Assembly: GCA_035771165.1 (NCBI GenBank)
Contig: JAWNZC010000091.1
Location: 1,711,001-1,775,000, forward strand
Direction of reading: 5' to 3'
DNA length: 64,000 bases
Origin: Paragorgia papillata
Taxonomy: Eukaryota; Cnidaria; Anthozoa; Scleralcyonacea; Coralliidae
Position numbers and translations under genes: made by a program. Positions 14,601 through 30,054 of this stretch are shown here, one piece after another; the first letter of the stretch is position 1; each line of letters starts with the position of its first letter. The notes below the pieces were generated by a model, which was not told the origin of the DNA, ran no database searches, and saw only the letters and a program-made list of their open reading frames with translations.

Positions 14601-17600
14601 CCACTACTACCACTACTACCACTACCTACTACTACTACCACGACTACCACTACTACCACTACTACGACGACTACTACTACCACTACTACTACGACCACTA
14701 CTACCACTACTACCACTACTACCACTACTACCACTACGACCACTACTACCACTACTACCACTACTACCCACTACCTACCACTACTACCACTACTACCACT
14801 ACTACCACGACTACCACTACTACCACTACTACCACTACTACCACGACTACCACGACTACCACTACTACCACTCTACCACTACTACCCACTACTACCTACT
14901 ACTACCACTACTACCCACTACTACCACTACTACCACTACCTACCACTACTACCACTACTACCACTACTACCACTACTACTACTACCACTACTACTCCCTA
15001 CAACGACTACTACCACTACTACCACTACTACCACTACTACCACTACTACCACTACTACCACTACTACCACTACTACACCACTACTACCACTACTACGACT
15101 ACTACCACTACTACCACGTACTACGTACCACTACTACCACTACTACCACTACTACAACTACTACTACAACTACTACCACTACTACCACTACTACCACCAC
15201 TACTACCACTACTACCACTACTACCACTACTACCACTACTACCACTACTACCACTACTACCACTACTACTACCACTACTACCACTACTACCACGACTACG
15301 ACTACCACTACGAACCACGACTACCACTACTACCACTACTACCACTACTACCACGACTACCACTACCTACCACTACTACCACTACTACTACCACTACTAC
15401 CTATTACTACTACCTACTACTACCACCTACTACTACTACTACCACTACCTACCACTACTACCACTACTACCACTACTACCACTACTACCACTACTACCAC
15501 TACTACCACTACTACCACTACTACCACTACTACCACTACTACCACTACTACCACTACTACCACTACTACCACTACTACCACTACTATCCACTACTACCAC
15601 TACTACCACTACTACCACTACTACCACTACTACCACTACTACCACTACTACCGACTACTACCACTACTACCACTACTACCACTACTACCACTACTACTAC
15701 CACTACTACCACTACTACCACTACTACCACTACTACCACTACTACCACTACTACCACTACTACCACTACTACCCACTACTACCACTACTACCACTACTAC
15801 TACCACTACTACTACCACTACTACCACTACTACCACGTCTACCACTACTACCACTACGACCACTACTACCACTACTACCACTACTACCAACTACTACCAC
15901 TACTACCACTACTACCACTACTACCACTACTACCACTACTACCACTACTACCACTACTACCACTACTACCACTACTACCACTACTACCACTACTACCACT
16001 ACTACCACTACTACCACTACTACCACTACTACTACTACTACCACTACTACCACTACTACCACTACTACCACTACTACCACTACTACTACCACTACTACCA
16101 CTACTACCACTACTACCACTACTACCACTACTACCACTACTACCACTACTACCACTACTACCACGACTACCACTACTACCACTACTACCACTACCTACCA
16201 CGACGACCACTACTACCACTACTACCACTACTACCACTACTACCACTACTACCACTACGACCACTACTACCACTACTACCACTACGACCACTACTACCAC
16301 GACTACCAACCACTACTACCACTACTACCACTACTACCACTACTACCACGACTACCACTACTACCACTACTACCACTACTACACGACTACCACTACTACC
16401 ACGACTACCACTACTACCACTACTACCACTACTACCACTACCACTACTACCACTACTACCACTACTACCACTACTACCACTACTACCACTACTACCACCT
16501 ACTACCACTACGACCACTACTACCACTACTACCACTACACCACTACTACCACTACTACCACGACTACACTACCTACCACTACTACCACTACTACCACTAC
16601 TACCACTACTACCACTACTACCACTACTACCACTACTACCACTACTACCACTACGACCACTACGACCACTACTACCACTACTACCACTACTACCACTACT
16701 ACTACCACTACTACCACTACTACCACTACGACCACTACGACCACTACTACCACTACTACCACTACTACCACTACTACCACTACTACCACTACTACCACTA
16801 CTACCACTACTACCACTACTACCACTACTACCACTACTACCACTACTACCACTACTACCACGACTACCACTACTACCACTACTACCCACTACTACCACGA
16901 CTACCACTACTACCACTACTACCACTACTACCACTACTACCACTACTACCACTACTACCACTACGACCACTACTACCACTACTACCACTACTACCACTAC
17001 TACCACTACTACCACTACTACCACTACTACCACTACTACCACTACTACCACTACTACCACTACTACCACTACTACCCACGACTACCACTACTACCACTAC
17101 GACCACTACTACCACTACTACCACTACTACCACTACTACTACCACTACTACCACTACTACCACTACTACCACTACTACCACTACTACCACTACTACTACC
17201 ACTACTACCACTACTACCACTACGACTACTACCACTACGACCACTACTACCACTACTACCACTACTACCACTACTACCACTACGACCACTACTACCACTA
17301 CTACCACTACTACCACGACTACCACTACTACCACTACTACCACTACTACCACTACTACCACTACGCCACTACGACCACTACTACCACTACTACCACTACT
17401 ACCACTACTACCACTACTACCACTACTACCACTACTACCACTACTACCACTACTACCACTACTACCACTACTACCACTACTACCACTACTACCACTACTA
17501 CCACTACTACCACTACTACCACTACTACCACTACTACCACTACTACCACTACTACCACTACTACCACCTACTACCACTACTACCACTACTACCACTACTA

Positions 17601-20600
17601 CCACGACGACCACGACTACCACTACTACCACTACTACCACTACTACCACTACTACCACTACTACCACTACTACCACTACTACCACTACTACCACTACTAC
17701 CACTACTACCACTACTACCACTACTACCACTACTACCACTACTACCACTACTACCACTACTACCACTACTACCACGACTACCACTACTACCACTACTACC
17801 ACTACTACCACTACTACCACTACTACCACTACTACCACTACTACCACTACTACCACTACTACCACTACTACCACTACTACCACTACTACCACTACTACCC
17901 ACTACTACCACTACTACCACTACTACCACTACTACCACTACTACCACTACTACCACTACCTACCACTACTACCACTACTACCACTACTACCACGACTACC
18001 ACTACTACCACTACTACCACGACTACCACTACTACCACTACTACCACTACTACCACTACTACCACGACTACCACTACTACCACTACTACCACTACTACCA
18101 CTACGACCACTACTACCACTACTACCACTACTACCACTACTACCACTACTACCACTACTACCACTACTACCACTACTACCACTACTACCACTACGACCAC
18201 TACTACCACTACTACCACTACTACCACTACTACCACTACTACCACTACTACCACTACTACCACGACTACCACTACTACCACTACTACCACTACTACCACT
18301 ACTACCACTACTACCACTACTACCACTACTACCACTACTACCACTACTACCACTACTACCACTACTACCACTACTACCACTACTACCACTACGACCACTA
18401 CTACCACTACTACCACTACGACCACTACTACCACTACTACCACTACTACCACTACTACCACTACTACCACTACTACCACTACTACCACTACTACCACTAC
18501 TACCACTACTACCACTACTACCACTACGACCACTACTACCACTACTACCACTACTACCACTACTACCACTACTACCACTACTACCACTACTACCACTACT
18601 ACCACCTACTACCACTACTACCACTACTACCACTACTACCACTACTACCACTACTACCACTACTACCACTACTACCACTACTACCACGACTACCACTACT
18701 ACCACTACTACCACTACTACCACGACTACCACTACTACCACTACTACCACTACTACCACTACTACCACTACTACCACTACAACCACTACTACCACTACTA
18801 CCACTACTACCACGACTACCACTACTACCACTACTACCACTACGACCACTACTACCACTACTACCACTACTACCACTACTACCACGACTACCACTACTAC
18901 CACTACTACCACTACTACCACTACGTACCACTACTACCACTACTACCACTACTACCACTACTACCACTACTACCACTACCACTACTACCACTACCTACCA
19001 CTACTACCACTACTACCACTACTACCACTACTACCACTACTACCACTACTACCACTACTACCACTACTACCACTACTACCAGACTACCACTACTACCACT
19101 ACTACCACTACTACCACTACTACCACTACTACCACTACTACCCACTACTACCACTACGACCACTACTACCACTACTACCACTACTACCACTACTACCACT
19201 ACGACCACTACTACCACTACTACCACTACTACCACTACTACCACTACCACTACTACCACGACTACCACTACTACCACTACTACCACTACTACCACTACTA
19301 CCACGACTACCACTACTACCACTACGACCACTACTACCACTACTACCACTACTACCACTACTACCACTACTACCACTACTACCACTACTACCACTACTAC
19401 CACTACTACCACTACTACCACTACTACCACTACTACCACTACTACCACTACTACCACTACTACCACTACTACCACTACTACCACTACTACCACGACTACC
19501 ACTACGACCACTACTACCACTACTACCACTACTACCACTACGACCACTACTACCACTACTACCACTACTACCACTACTACCACTACGACCACGACGACCA
19601 CTACTACCACTACTACCACTACTACCACGACTACCACTACTACCACTACTACCACTACTACCACTACTACCACTACTACCACTACTACCACTACCTACCA
19701 CTACTACCACTACTACCACTACGACCACTACTACCACTACTACCACGACTACCACTACCTACCACTACTACCACTACTACCACTACTACCACGACTACCA
19801 CTACTACCACTACTACCACTACTACCACTACTACCACTACTACCACTACTACCACTACTACCACTACTACCACTACTACCACTACTACCACTACTACCAC
19901 TACTACCACTACTACCACTACTACCACTACTACCACTACTACCACTACTACCACTACACCACTACTACCACTACTACCACTACTACCACTACTACCACTA
20001 CTACCACTACTACCACTACTACTACCACTACTACCACGACTACCACTACTACCACTACTACCACTACTACCACTACTACCACTACTACCACTACTACCAC
20101 TACTACCACTACTACCACTACGACCACTACTACCACTACTACCACTACTACCACTACTACCACTACTACCCACTACTACCACGACTACCACTACTACCAC
20201 TACTACCACTACTACCACTACTACCACGACTACCACTACTACCACTACTACCACTACTACCACTACTACCACTACTACCACTACTACCACTACGACCACT
20301 ACTACCACTACTACCACTACTACCACTACACCACTACTACCACTACTACCACTACTACCACTACTACCACTACTACCACTACTACCACTACTACCACTAC
20401 TACCACTACTACCACTACTACCACTACTACCACTACTACCACTACTACCACTACTACCACGACTACCACTACTACCACTACTACCACTACTACCACGACT
20501 ACCACTACTACCACTACTACCACTACTACCACTACTACCACTACTACCACTACTACCACTACTACCACTACTACCACTACTACCACTACTACCACTACTA

Positions 20601-23600
20601 CCACTACTACCACTACTACCACTACTACCACTACTACCACTACTACCACTACTACCACTACTACCACTACTACCACTACTACCACTACTACCACTACTAC
20701 CACTACTACCACTACTACCACTACCTACTACCACTACTACCACTACTACCACTACTACCACTACTACCACTACTACCACTACTACCACTACTACCACTAC
20801 GACCACACTACTACCACTACTACCACTACTACCACTACTACCACTACTACCACTACTACCACTACTACCACTACTACCACTACTACCACTACTACCACTA
20901 CTACCACTACTACCACTACTACCACTACTACCACTACTACCACTACTACCACTACTACCACTACTACCACTACTACCACTACTACCACTACTACCACTAC
21001 TACCACTACTACCACTACTACCACTACTACCACTACTACCACTACTACCACTACTACCACTACTACCACTACTACCACTACTACCACTACTACCACTACT
21101 ACCACTACTACCACTACTACCACTACTACCACTACTACCACTACTACCACTACTACCACTACTACCACTACGACCACTACTACCACGACTACCACTACTA
21201 CCACTACTACCACTACTACCACTACGACCACTCCTCCCACTACTACCACTACTACCACTACTACCACTACGACCACTACTACCACTACTACCACTACTAC
21301 CACTACTACCACTACTACCACTACTACCACTACTACCACTACTACCACTACTACTACTACTACCACTACGACCACTACTACCACTACTACCACTACTACC
21401 ACTACTACCACTACTACCACTACGACCACTACTACCACTACTACCACTACTACCACTACTACCCACTACTACCACTACTACCACTACTACCACTACTACC
21501 ACTACTACCACTACTACCACTACTACCACGACTACCACTACTACCACTACTACCACTACGACCACTACTACCACTACTACCACTACTACCACTACTACCA
21601 CTACTACCACTACTACCACTACTACCACTACGACCACTACTACCACTACTACCACTACTACCACTACTACCACTACTACCACTACTACCACTACTACCAC
21701 TACTACCACTACTACCACTACTACCACTACTACCACCTACTACCACTACTACCACTACTACCACTACTACCACTACTACCACTACTACCACTACTACCAC
21801 TACTACCACTACTACCACTACTACCACGTACTACCACTACTACCAACCACGACTACCACTACTACCACGACTACCACTACTACCACTACTACCACGACTA
21901 CCACTACTACCACTACTACCACTACTACCACTACTACCACTAACCACTACTACCACTACTACCACTACTACCACTACTACCACTACTACCACTACTACCA
22001 CTACTACCACTACTACCACTACGACCACTACTACCACTACTACCACTACTACCACTACTACCACTACTACCACTACTACCACTACTACCACTACTACCAC
22101 TACTACCACTACTACCACTACTACCACTACTACCACTACTACCACTACTACCACTACTACCACTACTACCACTACTACCACTACTACCACTACTACCACT
22201 ACTACCACGACTACCACGACTACCACTACTACCACTACTACCACGACTACCACTACTACCACTACTACCACTACCACTACTACCACTACTACCACTACTA
22301 CCACTACTACCACTACTACCACTACTACCACTACTACCACTACTACCACTACTACCACTACGACCACTACTACCACGACTACCACTACGACCACCGACTA
22401 CCACTACTACCACGACTACCACTACTACCACTACTACCACTACTACCACTACTACCACTACTACCACTACTACCACTACTACCCACTACTACCACTACTA
22501 CCACTACTACCACTACTACCACTACTACCACTACTACCACTACACCACTACTACCACTACTACCACTACTACCACTACTACCACTACTACCACTACTACC
22601 ACTACTACCACTACTACCACTACTACCACTACTACCACTACTACCACTACTACCACTACTACCACTACTACCACTACTACCACTACTACCACTACTACCA
22701 CTACTACCACTACGACCACTACTACCACTACTACCACTACTACCACTACTACCACTACTACCACTACTACCACTACTACCACTACTACCACTACTACCAC
22801 TACAACCACTACAACCACGACCACTACCACCACTACCACCACCACCACTACTACCACTACTACTACCACCACTACCACCACTACCACCACCACCACTACT
22901 ACCACCACTACTACTACTACCACTACTACCACTACTACCACTACTACCACTACTACCACTACTACCACTACTACCACTACTACCACGACTACCCACTACT
23001 ACCACTACTACCACTACGACCACTACTACCACTACTACCACTACTACCACTACTACCACTACTACCACTACTACCAACTACTACCACTACTACCACTACT
23101 ACCACTACGACCACTACTACCACTACTACCACGACTACCACTACTACCACTACTACCACTACTACCACTACTACCACTACTACCACTACTACCACTACTA
23201 CCACTACTACCACTACTACCACTACTACCACTACTACCACTACTACCACTACGACCACTACTACCACTACTACCACTACTACCACTACTACCACTACTAC
23301 CACGACTACCACTACTACCACGACTACCACTACTACCACTACTACCACTACTACCACTACTACCACTACTACCACTACTACCACTACTACCACTACTACC
23401 ACTACTACCACTACTACCACTACTACCACTACTACCACTACTACCACTACTACCACTACCACTACGACCACTACTACCACGACTACCACTACTACCACTA
23501 CGACCACTACTACCACTACACCACTACTACCACTACTACCACTACTACCACGACTACCACTACTACCACTACTACCACTACTACCACGACTACCACTACT

Positions 23601-24110
23601 ACCACTACTACCACTACTACCACTACGACCACGACTACCACGACTACCACTACCCACTACCACTACTACCACTACTACCACTACTACCACTACTACCACT
23701 ACTACCACTACTACCACTACTACCACTACTACCACTACTACCACTACTACCACTACTACCACGACACCTCTACTACCACTACACCACTACTACCACTACT
23801 ACCACTACTACCACTACTACCACTACTACCACTACTACCACTACTACCACTACTACCACTACGACCACTACTACCACTACTACCACTACTACCACTACTA
23901 CCACTACTACCACTACTACCACTACTACCACTACTACCACTACTACCACTACTACCACTACTACCCACTACCACCACCTACCACTACACCACTACTACCA
24001 CTACTACCACTACTACCACTACTACCACTACTACCACTACTACCACTACTACCACTACTACCACTACGACCACTACTACCACTACTACCACGACTACCAC
24101 TACTACCACT
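8698..24110. repeat. 9-bp satellite array, CCACTACTA family
   Basis: Tandem enneamer CCACTACTA with almost no G on the plus strand except in the recurrent CCACGACTA variant. It is very irregular from 8698 to about 15.4 kb (indels, broken units) and highly regular from about 15.5 to 23.9 kb. A CCA-enriched block lies at about 22800-22920. The base asymmetry is opposite to that of the left array, so the two arrays meet in inverted sense at about 8690-8830. Minus frames read poly-Val or Gly-Ser-Ser without stops and are not genes. Confidence 0.98.
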
Positions 24111-24172
24111 ACTACCACCACTACTACCACCACCACCACCACCACCACCACCACCACCACCACCACCACCAC
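24111..24172. repeat. (CCA)n edge of the satellite
   Basis: The 9-bp array degenerates into a pure CCA trinucleotide run and then a C run at 24173-24180, where it meets unique sequence. Confidence 0.9.
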
Positions 24173-24498
24173 CCCCCCCACCCTTAACATCACCTGAGTC
24201 CAATTACCCCCCAACCAATCATCACCCACAACAACCCCCCCAAGCAGCACATATTCAAGTTCCCCCCACCCCCATATAAAACCAACCCCCCACCCACCAT
24301 CCAACCAACGCCAAAGCCCAATCCTCCCCCACCCACATGCAATGTGCCCATGCACCAAAACCCAACAGAAGACAGCCTGCCCATGAAGAGATGGGAGGGT
24401 CACATGATATTCCACATCATCGGTAAAGGAAATGCAAATAAAACATAATAAACAAAGCTTGGAATATAATAGGTCGTACGGTAATCCCATTAACATAC
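24173..24498. other. C-rich non-coding stretch next to the satellite
   Basis: Pyrimidine/C-rich sequence on the plus strand (many CCCC and CCAA runs), grading into normal AT-rich sequence by about 24380. No convincing exon was seen. If the donor at 24498 is used, this is the start of the intron that contains the satellite. Confidence 0.5.
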
Positions 24499-27400
24499 AT
24501 TACTCAAATGGACCCACACTTCTAGTTCTTCAGCTGGTACTATATCCATTAGTATAAAAACTGCAACTTGTGCCCATACTTTGATATCACGCCCAACCAA
24601 AGAACCATGCATTTTTGTTATGCTACTTGATATTTTTTGTGGGTATGGTGAGAAATCAAATGATTCAATTCTGGCTTTTATCTTCTTTTTATCTGCAGTG
24701 GAAAGCGATTTCATAGTCTTCGACAAGAGATATTTCTCAGAACCAAGTAGTATGGTGTGAAGAACTTCAATTGGTGTCTGCCTATTATAGTAAATGAATA
24801 CAAAAAGTGAAGGTCAGTATATTTAACAGAACATTTTGACTGGTGTATGTTACAGATTGTGTGACTGGTGTATAAATGATAAAATATCTCACTCAATTGC
24901 ATCAAATGTTTTTAGTTCATCAAATTGGCCACCACGTTCTGTCACACCAGTTTGTCTTCGCAACAATGTTTTTGCTCTTTCAGATCTAGATGAATATGGA
25001 ACACAAAAATATGGTGAGAAAATACATGAACATTACTAATTATTTAATGTAAATTACATGGCCAATGGGGTTGAGATATGAAAGCAAACCCATGTATTAA
25101 GCCTGTTTGCCAGTCTGACATCGAATCAAGCATTGCCTGACAGAGAATTACATTTGAATTTATTAAAATACAGTACCTTGCATTTTTTATAAGGACAACT
25201 GTATTCTTTGTTGCTTCATTTGTCCTAAAGTCACCAACTTCTGTAGCACTTTCTTTTGTTGCCTATAATTATAGAAATGGTAATTAAAAGTTTTGAGGAG
25301 ATGACATGTGTCTGACTAGTGCAATTATTACTGTACTAGACTGTGTACTGTACAGCATACGGTACCTAAATGTACACTGAATCTGAGTAAAACAGTCTTG
25401 TGTATTCTTTTGTTCAACAGATTATATATCATTAATTATCTTAATAATTATATTACCGTACTTGACCGGTTTGCGCCCATTTTTGATCATTTTAATGTGT
25501 GAGTGGCAAAATTGAAACGTTTTAAACACAGTCTTTGTTTAGATGTATGCTATTATGAATTTCTGTGTTCATTGGTTCCAGTCTCTGCACGTTTAGCACC
25601 CAGATGCCCGCGTAAGCACCTATTGCTCGCGTAAGCGCCCACCCCCTTCTTTTGGTAAAAATTATGGTCCAGGGGGGTGCGCACTTAACCGGTCAAGTAC
25701 GGTAATAGTCATTAATTAGTAACATGTACATGTAATTTCTGAAACATACATCACAATCTCTACAGAAATGCCTTGCTGTACTGCCCAGGTGATGACAAAT
25801 TTCTGAGGCTCTTGGATTGTCACATGCCACGCAGAGTATGGGGCACTGGACAAATATTTCTGTAGCAGTAAGTGCATCAAACATTATAATTCCTTTTTCA
25901 AGTTCTATATAAAAATAATAAACAAATATGCAGGAAATGTTTACTATATTATCATCTGATCTGTTACTTTGGAGCCTTGCTATAGTGTGCATCATTATAA
26001 TGCGCAACTCAGTATTAACGAAGTTGATCTTTGGACCCCAAAATTTTACTTTTCTTGGTTTTAATTTAATAAAATATTAATTTAAAATTTAATTTTTTAA
26101 CGGTTTTAATAAAATTTTACGACATTTTTTAAAATTTTATTTAGAAGTGTTCCGGCCTAGTGTACCCCATAAATAATGACTGGTCTCTTTATATTACACT
26201 TATCTTGCAATAGTATTTAATTAAATAACATACCTAATAGATCTTTTGCAATTACTTTACCAAGTGCCACTGAGTCTACCAAATTTGATACACAAATGAA
26301 GTTTATGTTACTAAATTTGGTAACTTCCTCTCTTGGTAGGCTTGCAAGAAAAAAGGAATATGTCTCCAACCTGTTCCATTTCTTTGATCTATTTCCACTT
26401 GTCTCATCCGAGAATATGACAAGTGGAAGAGTCAAGGTCTGTTTACCACTAGCTGCTATTTGTGTTGGATGTGGAGTTTGGTGCATGTTTATTTCCTGGT
26501 AATTATACAGATAGAAAAAATAATGGTATCAAGATCACCTTGCATAAAAAAGGGTTGTAATATGGTTATCGATAAAATATACCTCAGAGGTAAGCTCATA
26601 TATTTCACCATTAATCTCTTTGAAGGTTAGAGGTGCTGTGCTGATTTCACTGATGTCATTGATGTCAAGATCCCCCATATCTTCTGTGATAACCAAGCAA
26701 TCTGAATGGATTGGATGGGTCTTGACTTTCAGTACTTTGCACATAAATTTCAGACAGTTGTTAATTTTCTAAAAAGAGAGAATTATCGGTTACAAAAGAT
26801 AAGTCATTACATCTGCATGACAAGACAAACCACATGAACAAGGCTAAAATCTGCTGAAAATGTTGAAAATTAATTAAAAATTAGACAAACAAAGAGAAAA
26901 ATATATACGTTATGTTACCAAACATTGTACTTAGAAAATGTAATACAATAACATGTATACAATAAATATAATTACTTGATGTAGATGTAGTCATGCATAT
27001 GTACCTGTGTGAAAATTTTTTGTACTTTTCCATAAGCTCTTTGGCCTTGCATAGAGTACTGAATAATTTCTTCTACAAGCACTGTCATGTTGTTCACACT
27101 TGCCAAGGTAGTATGGAACTGTTCACATATATGCCATTTTCTGCCCTGTAATGTATGGATATTTAACTGAATGTTTAAGGGTGTTCAGATGTAAATTGAT
27201 TCACTGTTTCCTGTCAGGAATATTGCAAAGTTACACGAATATTGGAAAATAGAAAGGGTAAATTTTGCTGTAACTAGATCAAAATTACATGACTTGTAAA
27301 ATTTAGCAAGCAAATAACTTGCAACTTCCTTTTCTATTTTCCAATATTCATATAAACTTTGCAATCTTGCTTAGACAGGAAGCTAGTGAATTGACTGTAA

Positions 27401-29679
27401 AACATCTCTTTCATATTTTATAGTCACTTTTTAAAATATTTTTTATGCATCTGAATTACCCTTTCTAGCCTTGTTATAGGAGGCAACTTAATTAGGTTAT
27501 TTTGCCATTGGATGGCAGATTGCAACAAACGAGGCTATTATGCCTCATTGATATGCACATAGAAAGATACCTAGCATCCAATTATCAGACCCTTTTTACC
27601 TTTACAAGGCCATTTTGCATTGGCACTCTATTTTTAAGAGCACCAACATTGTACCAATTTTTTTATCTTACCTGATACATTTCCTCAATTATGTTCTGTG
27701 TCCTTTCTGGATATCCAGCTATCTGTTGTGCAATCATGGGTGTGGCTAGTTGCATTTGGATTAGCTTAGATGGTGCAATCCAGTAGGATGGATGGCCATC
27801 CCCATATGCCTATTTAAGGAATATATATTTTACTAAAACTTAAAGGAAACATTTCCTTTACCCTAATTAAAGTTGTAATTTTACAAAAACATACAGTATT
27901 GCAGTAACTGAAAACAATGTAAGTTTTATATGGTTACCTTATTTAATGGCAACATGCTTTCTAAACCTTCAATTTTGAAGGATAAAACAGAATCGAGAGG
28001 TGGTGGATTAACTCCAAATCGATCCAGCATCATCCACAAGAAGTCGAGATCTGCTCGTGACTTATAATAATATAAAAGGGAAAAGTATTACAAAAAATAT
28101 AAGAATATTAGAATGTTTAACTGGCCCACCTCAACAAATTTTTCTTGCTTTAATTTGCTGTTTATACAAGTCTTTCACATGTGGTACCACAAAAAAGTTT
28201 ACAGAATGTACAGTAAATTTTATTTTCTTGAAAAGAAAATTCTTTGAGATGGGATTGAAATAACACTTGTTCTCAAAATAATTAGAATAGTTTAATGATA
28301 ATAGAAACTCATTGCTTGGACAGTTGTCAGGGGTTTCCCTGTTGATGAAATAATGAAGTAATTAGATAGCGTAAGATAAGGGGGTTACATGAATTTTGCA
28401 TTTCGGCTTTTAAATCCTTAATCCTATAGGCTTGCATGGACCCGTTGTTGCTTCAAGATTTGCATCAATTGTTTTCCAGCTCGTGACCGCCAGAGAAGTA
28501 TTTTATATAGATTTGACATCGATCTAAGGCATACATCATGAGGAGATGTCAACCATTAATTAGGTGACTACTTCATGTCAGGCTGTCAGCTGCGTGAAGC
28601 GTACTAAAACATTATTTAATCGTAATATAAAAATTTCAGCAGATACAGCAGGAGGCCGGACTCGTAAAAAACACTACAACCGATCTAGTCAGTCCGGTAT
28701 GAGTTCGGCCTGATGTAAAACACCCCCTTATTAAAATACCAACTTGACACCCTGGACTGTATGGCGGGTTTCACCTTTTAAGTGCTAGGGGATTCCCCTT
28801 TGTCCAATTTGACGCCGTGATCGGTCCGGCAATCAAATTGCTGAAATTGGCCGAGCAACAAATAAAATACTCAAAAGACAACACTTTTCCGGACATTGAA
28901 TATCTGCATTCAATTTCTTTATTATAATTATATCTTTATTCAAAGTCGTGGGTTAGCTAGGGTTAGTGTATTGTGTTGGGTCAGGCTTACAAGAGGTACA
29001 TTTAAAAACAGAATTCAATTTATAAAATATATGGTATGTATAAAAATTATTTTCTTGTTGATTTTGTTATTCATAACTTTAGTACTAGCCCTGTTTATTA
29101 CTGGCCTTGTTAAAAAGCGGGGCCCCAAACATATTCTGCCCCCCCCCCCAAAAAAAAAAGCGGGCTCCCCCCTGCTTCCGACGCCCCTGTTTACAGATTA
29201 ACATTTTTCACAATAAACATTTCATTTTCCCCTACCTTCCGTCTCATTATACCATGTGAATAGCAATACAATAAAAAAAACTTTTCATCTGGAAAAGGGT
29301 AAAACATATTTGAATGCGACTCCTCTTCGTCACTACTGCCAGCCAAGCCAGCGCCGATATCGATTGGTGGTTCGGGATTATCTCGACTGTTGTCAAAAAA
29401 GGTTGGATCCAAATCAAAAACGACTTCTTGGTTGCTGATCTGGTATGTATGATGAAGATCTGGAGCAGGTAAAGGTACGCACGAAGCATGAACTGTATCA
29501 GTTTCAATCCAACTAGAGTTATCCAGATCCTCTTTAGTATCCATGGTGGCTACATTTCTGGTCACAAGCTGTCTATGCTTGTGATTGTTTGTGCTACAGT
29601 GCTTTATGTAGCTATTACTGGACTCAGAATGCACGTCACACAAACTACACGATTCAACATACTTTCTAGTTCGTTTCAT
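24499..29679 (-). CDS. tnp2-like (CACTA/fungal-type) transposase-family protein, ten exons
   Basis: Exons that join in frame at GT/AG sites: 29679-29236, 28060-27938, 27809-27672, 27145-27005, 26768-26583, 26495-26234, 25904-25750, 25262-25177, 24985-24893 and 24781-24499 (about 637 aa). If the last donor is not used, the frame stops at 24490-24492. Exon 1 starts MKRTRKYVESCSLCDVHSES and has a Cys/His finger-like segment and an acidic stretch. Exon 6 carries PLVIFSDETSGNRSKKWN, exon 7 carries CDNPRASEICHHLGSTAR then CRDC, and exons 9-10 carry TPIEVLHTILLGSEKY and HGSLVGRD. I know these blocks from large transposase-like proteins of fungi and some animals. The RNase H-type nuclease assignment is family knowledge; I could not place all acidic residues. 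No stops interrupt the ten exons. The promoter is probably shared with the divergent gene at 30055. Confidence 0.75.
25456..25702. mobile_element. 247-bp MITE with TA target duplication
   Basis: Ends are inverted repeats CCGTACTTGACCGGTT (16 bp perfect, both containing TGCGC just inside), flanked by TA on each side (25454-25455 and 25703-25704). It lies in the intron between exons 7 and 8 of the transposase-family gene. No coding capacity. The TA duplication fits a Tc1/mariner-type non-autonomous element. Confidence 0.8.
29105..29190 (-). other. Solitary transposon-like end
   Basis: Read on the minus strand, the segment starts CAGGGGCGTCGGAAGC and runs into G-rich and A-rich tracts, like the terminus of a CAGGGGCG-type DNA element. 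I found no matching inverted end nearby, so it may be a truncated relic in intron 1 of the transposase-family gene. Confidence 0.3.
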
Positions 29680-30054
29680 GCTTTCAAAAATACAGCATTT
29701 CCAGCAAATAAATGCAGGAGAAAGTCACCGGAAAGTCTAGTTATCCAAGGTGTCCGAGGGTTGTTGTATCACGAAACGTTTTCGTCAAATATCGGTTTTA
29801 AAAAATTGAATTTTCCTTTAGGTTTGACTACGCCACTTAACCTTGACATTATTTGCTAATAAGAACCAAGGCTCTGTGATCTGATTGGTTAGTTAGACTT
29901 TAAACAATTCTTGAATTAACTCCCGCGGCTTCCCGCATATCCTGACGACAAAGCTGACGAATCTCTTTTCATTTTTACTTTTCATTTTTATGTGTTTTGG
30001 GGTTTTTGCCCCCAATTTTTTATAAATTATTACCGTTCTCAGTCAGTCTATATC
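29680..30054. promoter_or_regulatory. Divergent intergenic region, likely bidirectional promoter
   Basis: 375 bp separate the start codon of the minus-strand transposase-family gene (29679) from the start codon of the plus-strand gene (30055). No other gene is visible. A short TATAAATTAT-like stretch (about 30021-30030) lies just upstream of the plus start. The promoter role is inferred from geometry alone. Confidence 0.45.

Noticed and set aside
130..24172. CRISPR-like or spacer-repeat organisation
   Set aside because: Units are contiguous 9-mers without unique spacers, in a eukaryotic-type sequence.
6245..24203. Dozens of long poly-Val, Gly-Ser-Ser, poly-Leu, Ile-Thr-Thr and poly-Tyr open frames, up to several hundred codons
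   Set aside because: They are the stop-free readings of a 9-bp satellite in the minus frames; length reflects repeat purity, and no splice sites, start context or non-repeat sequence support them.
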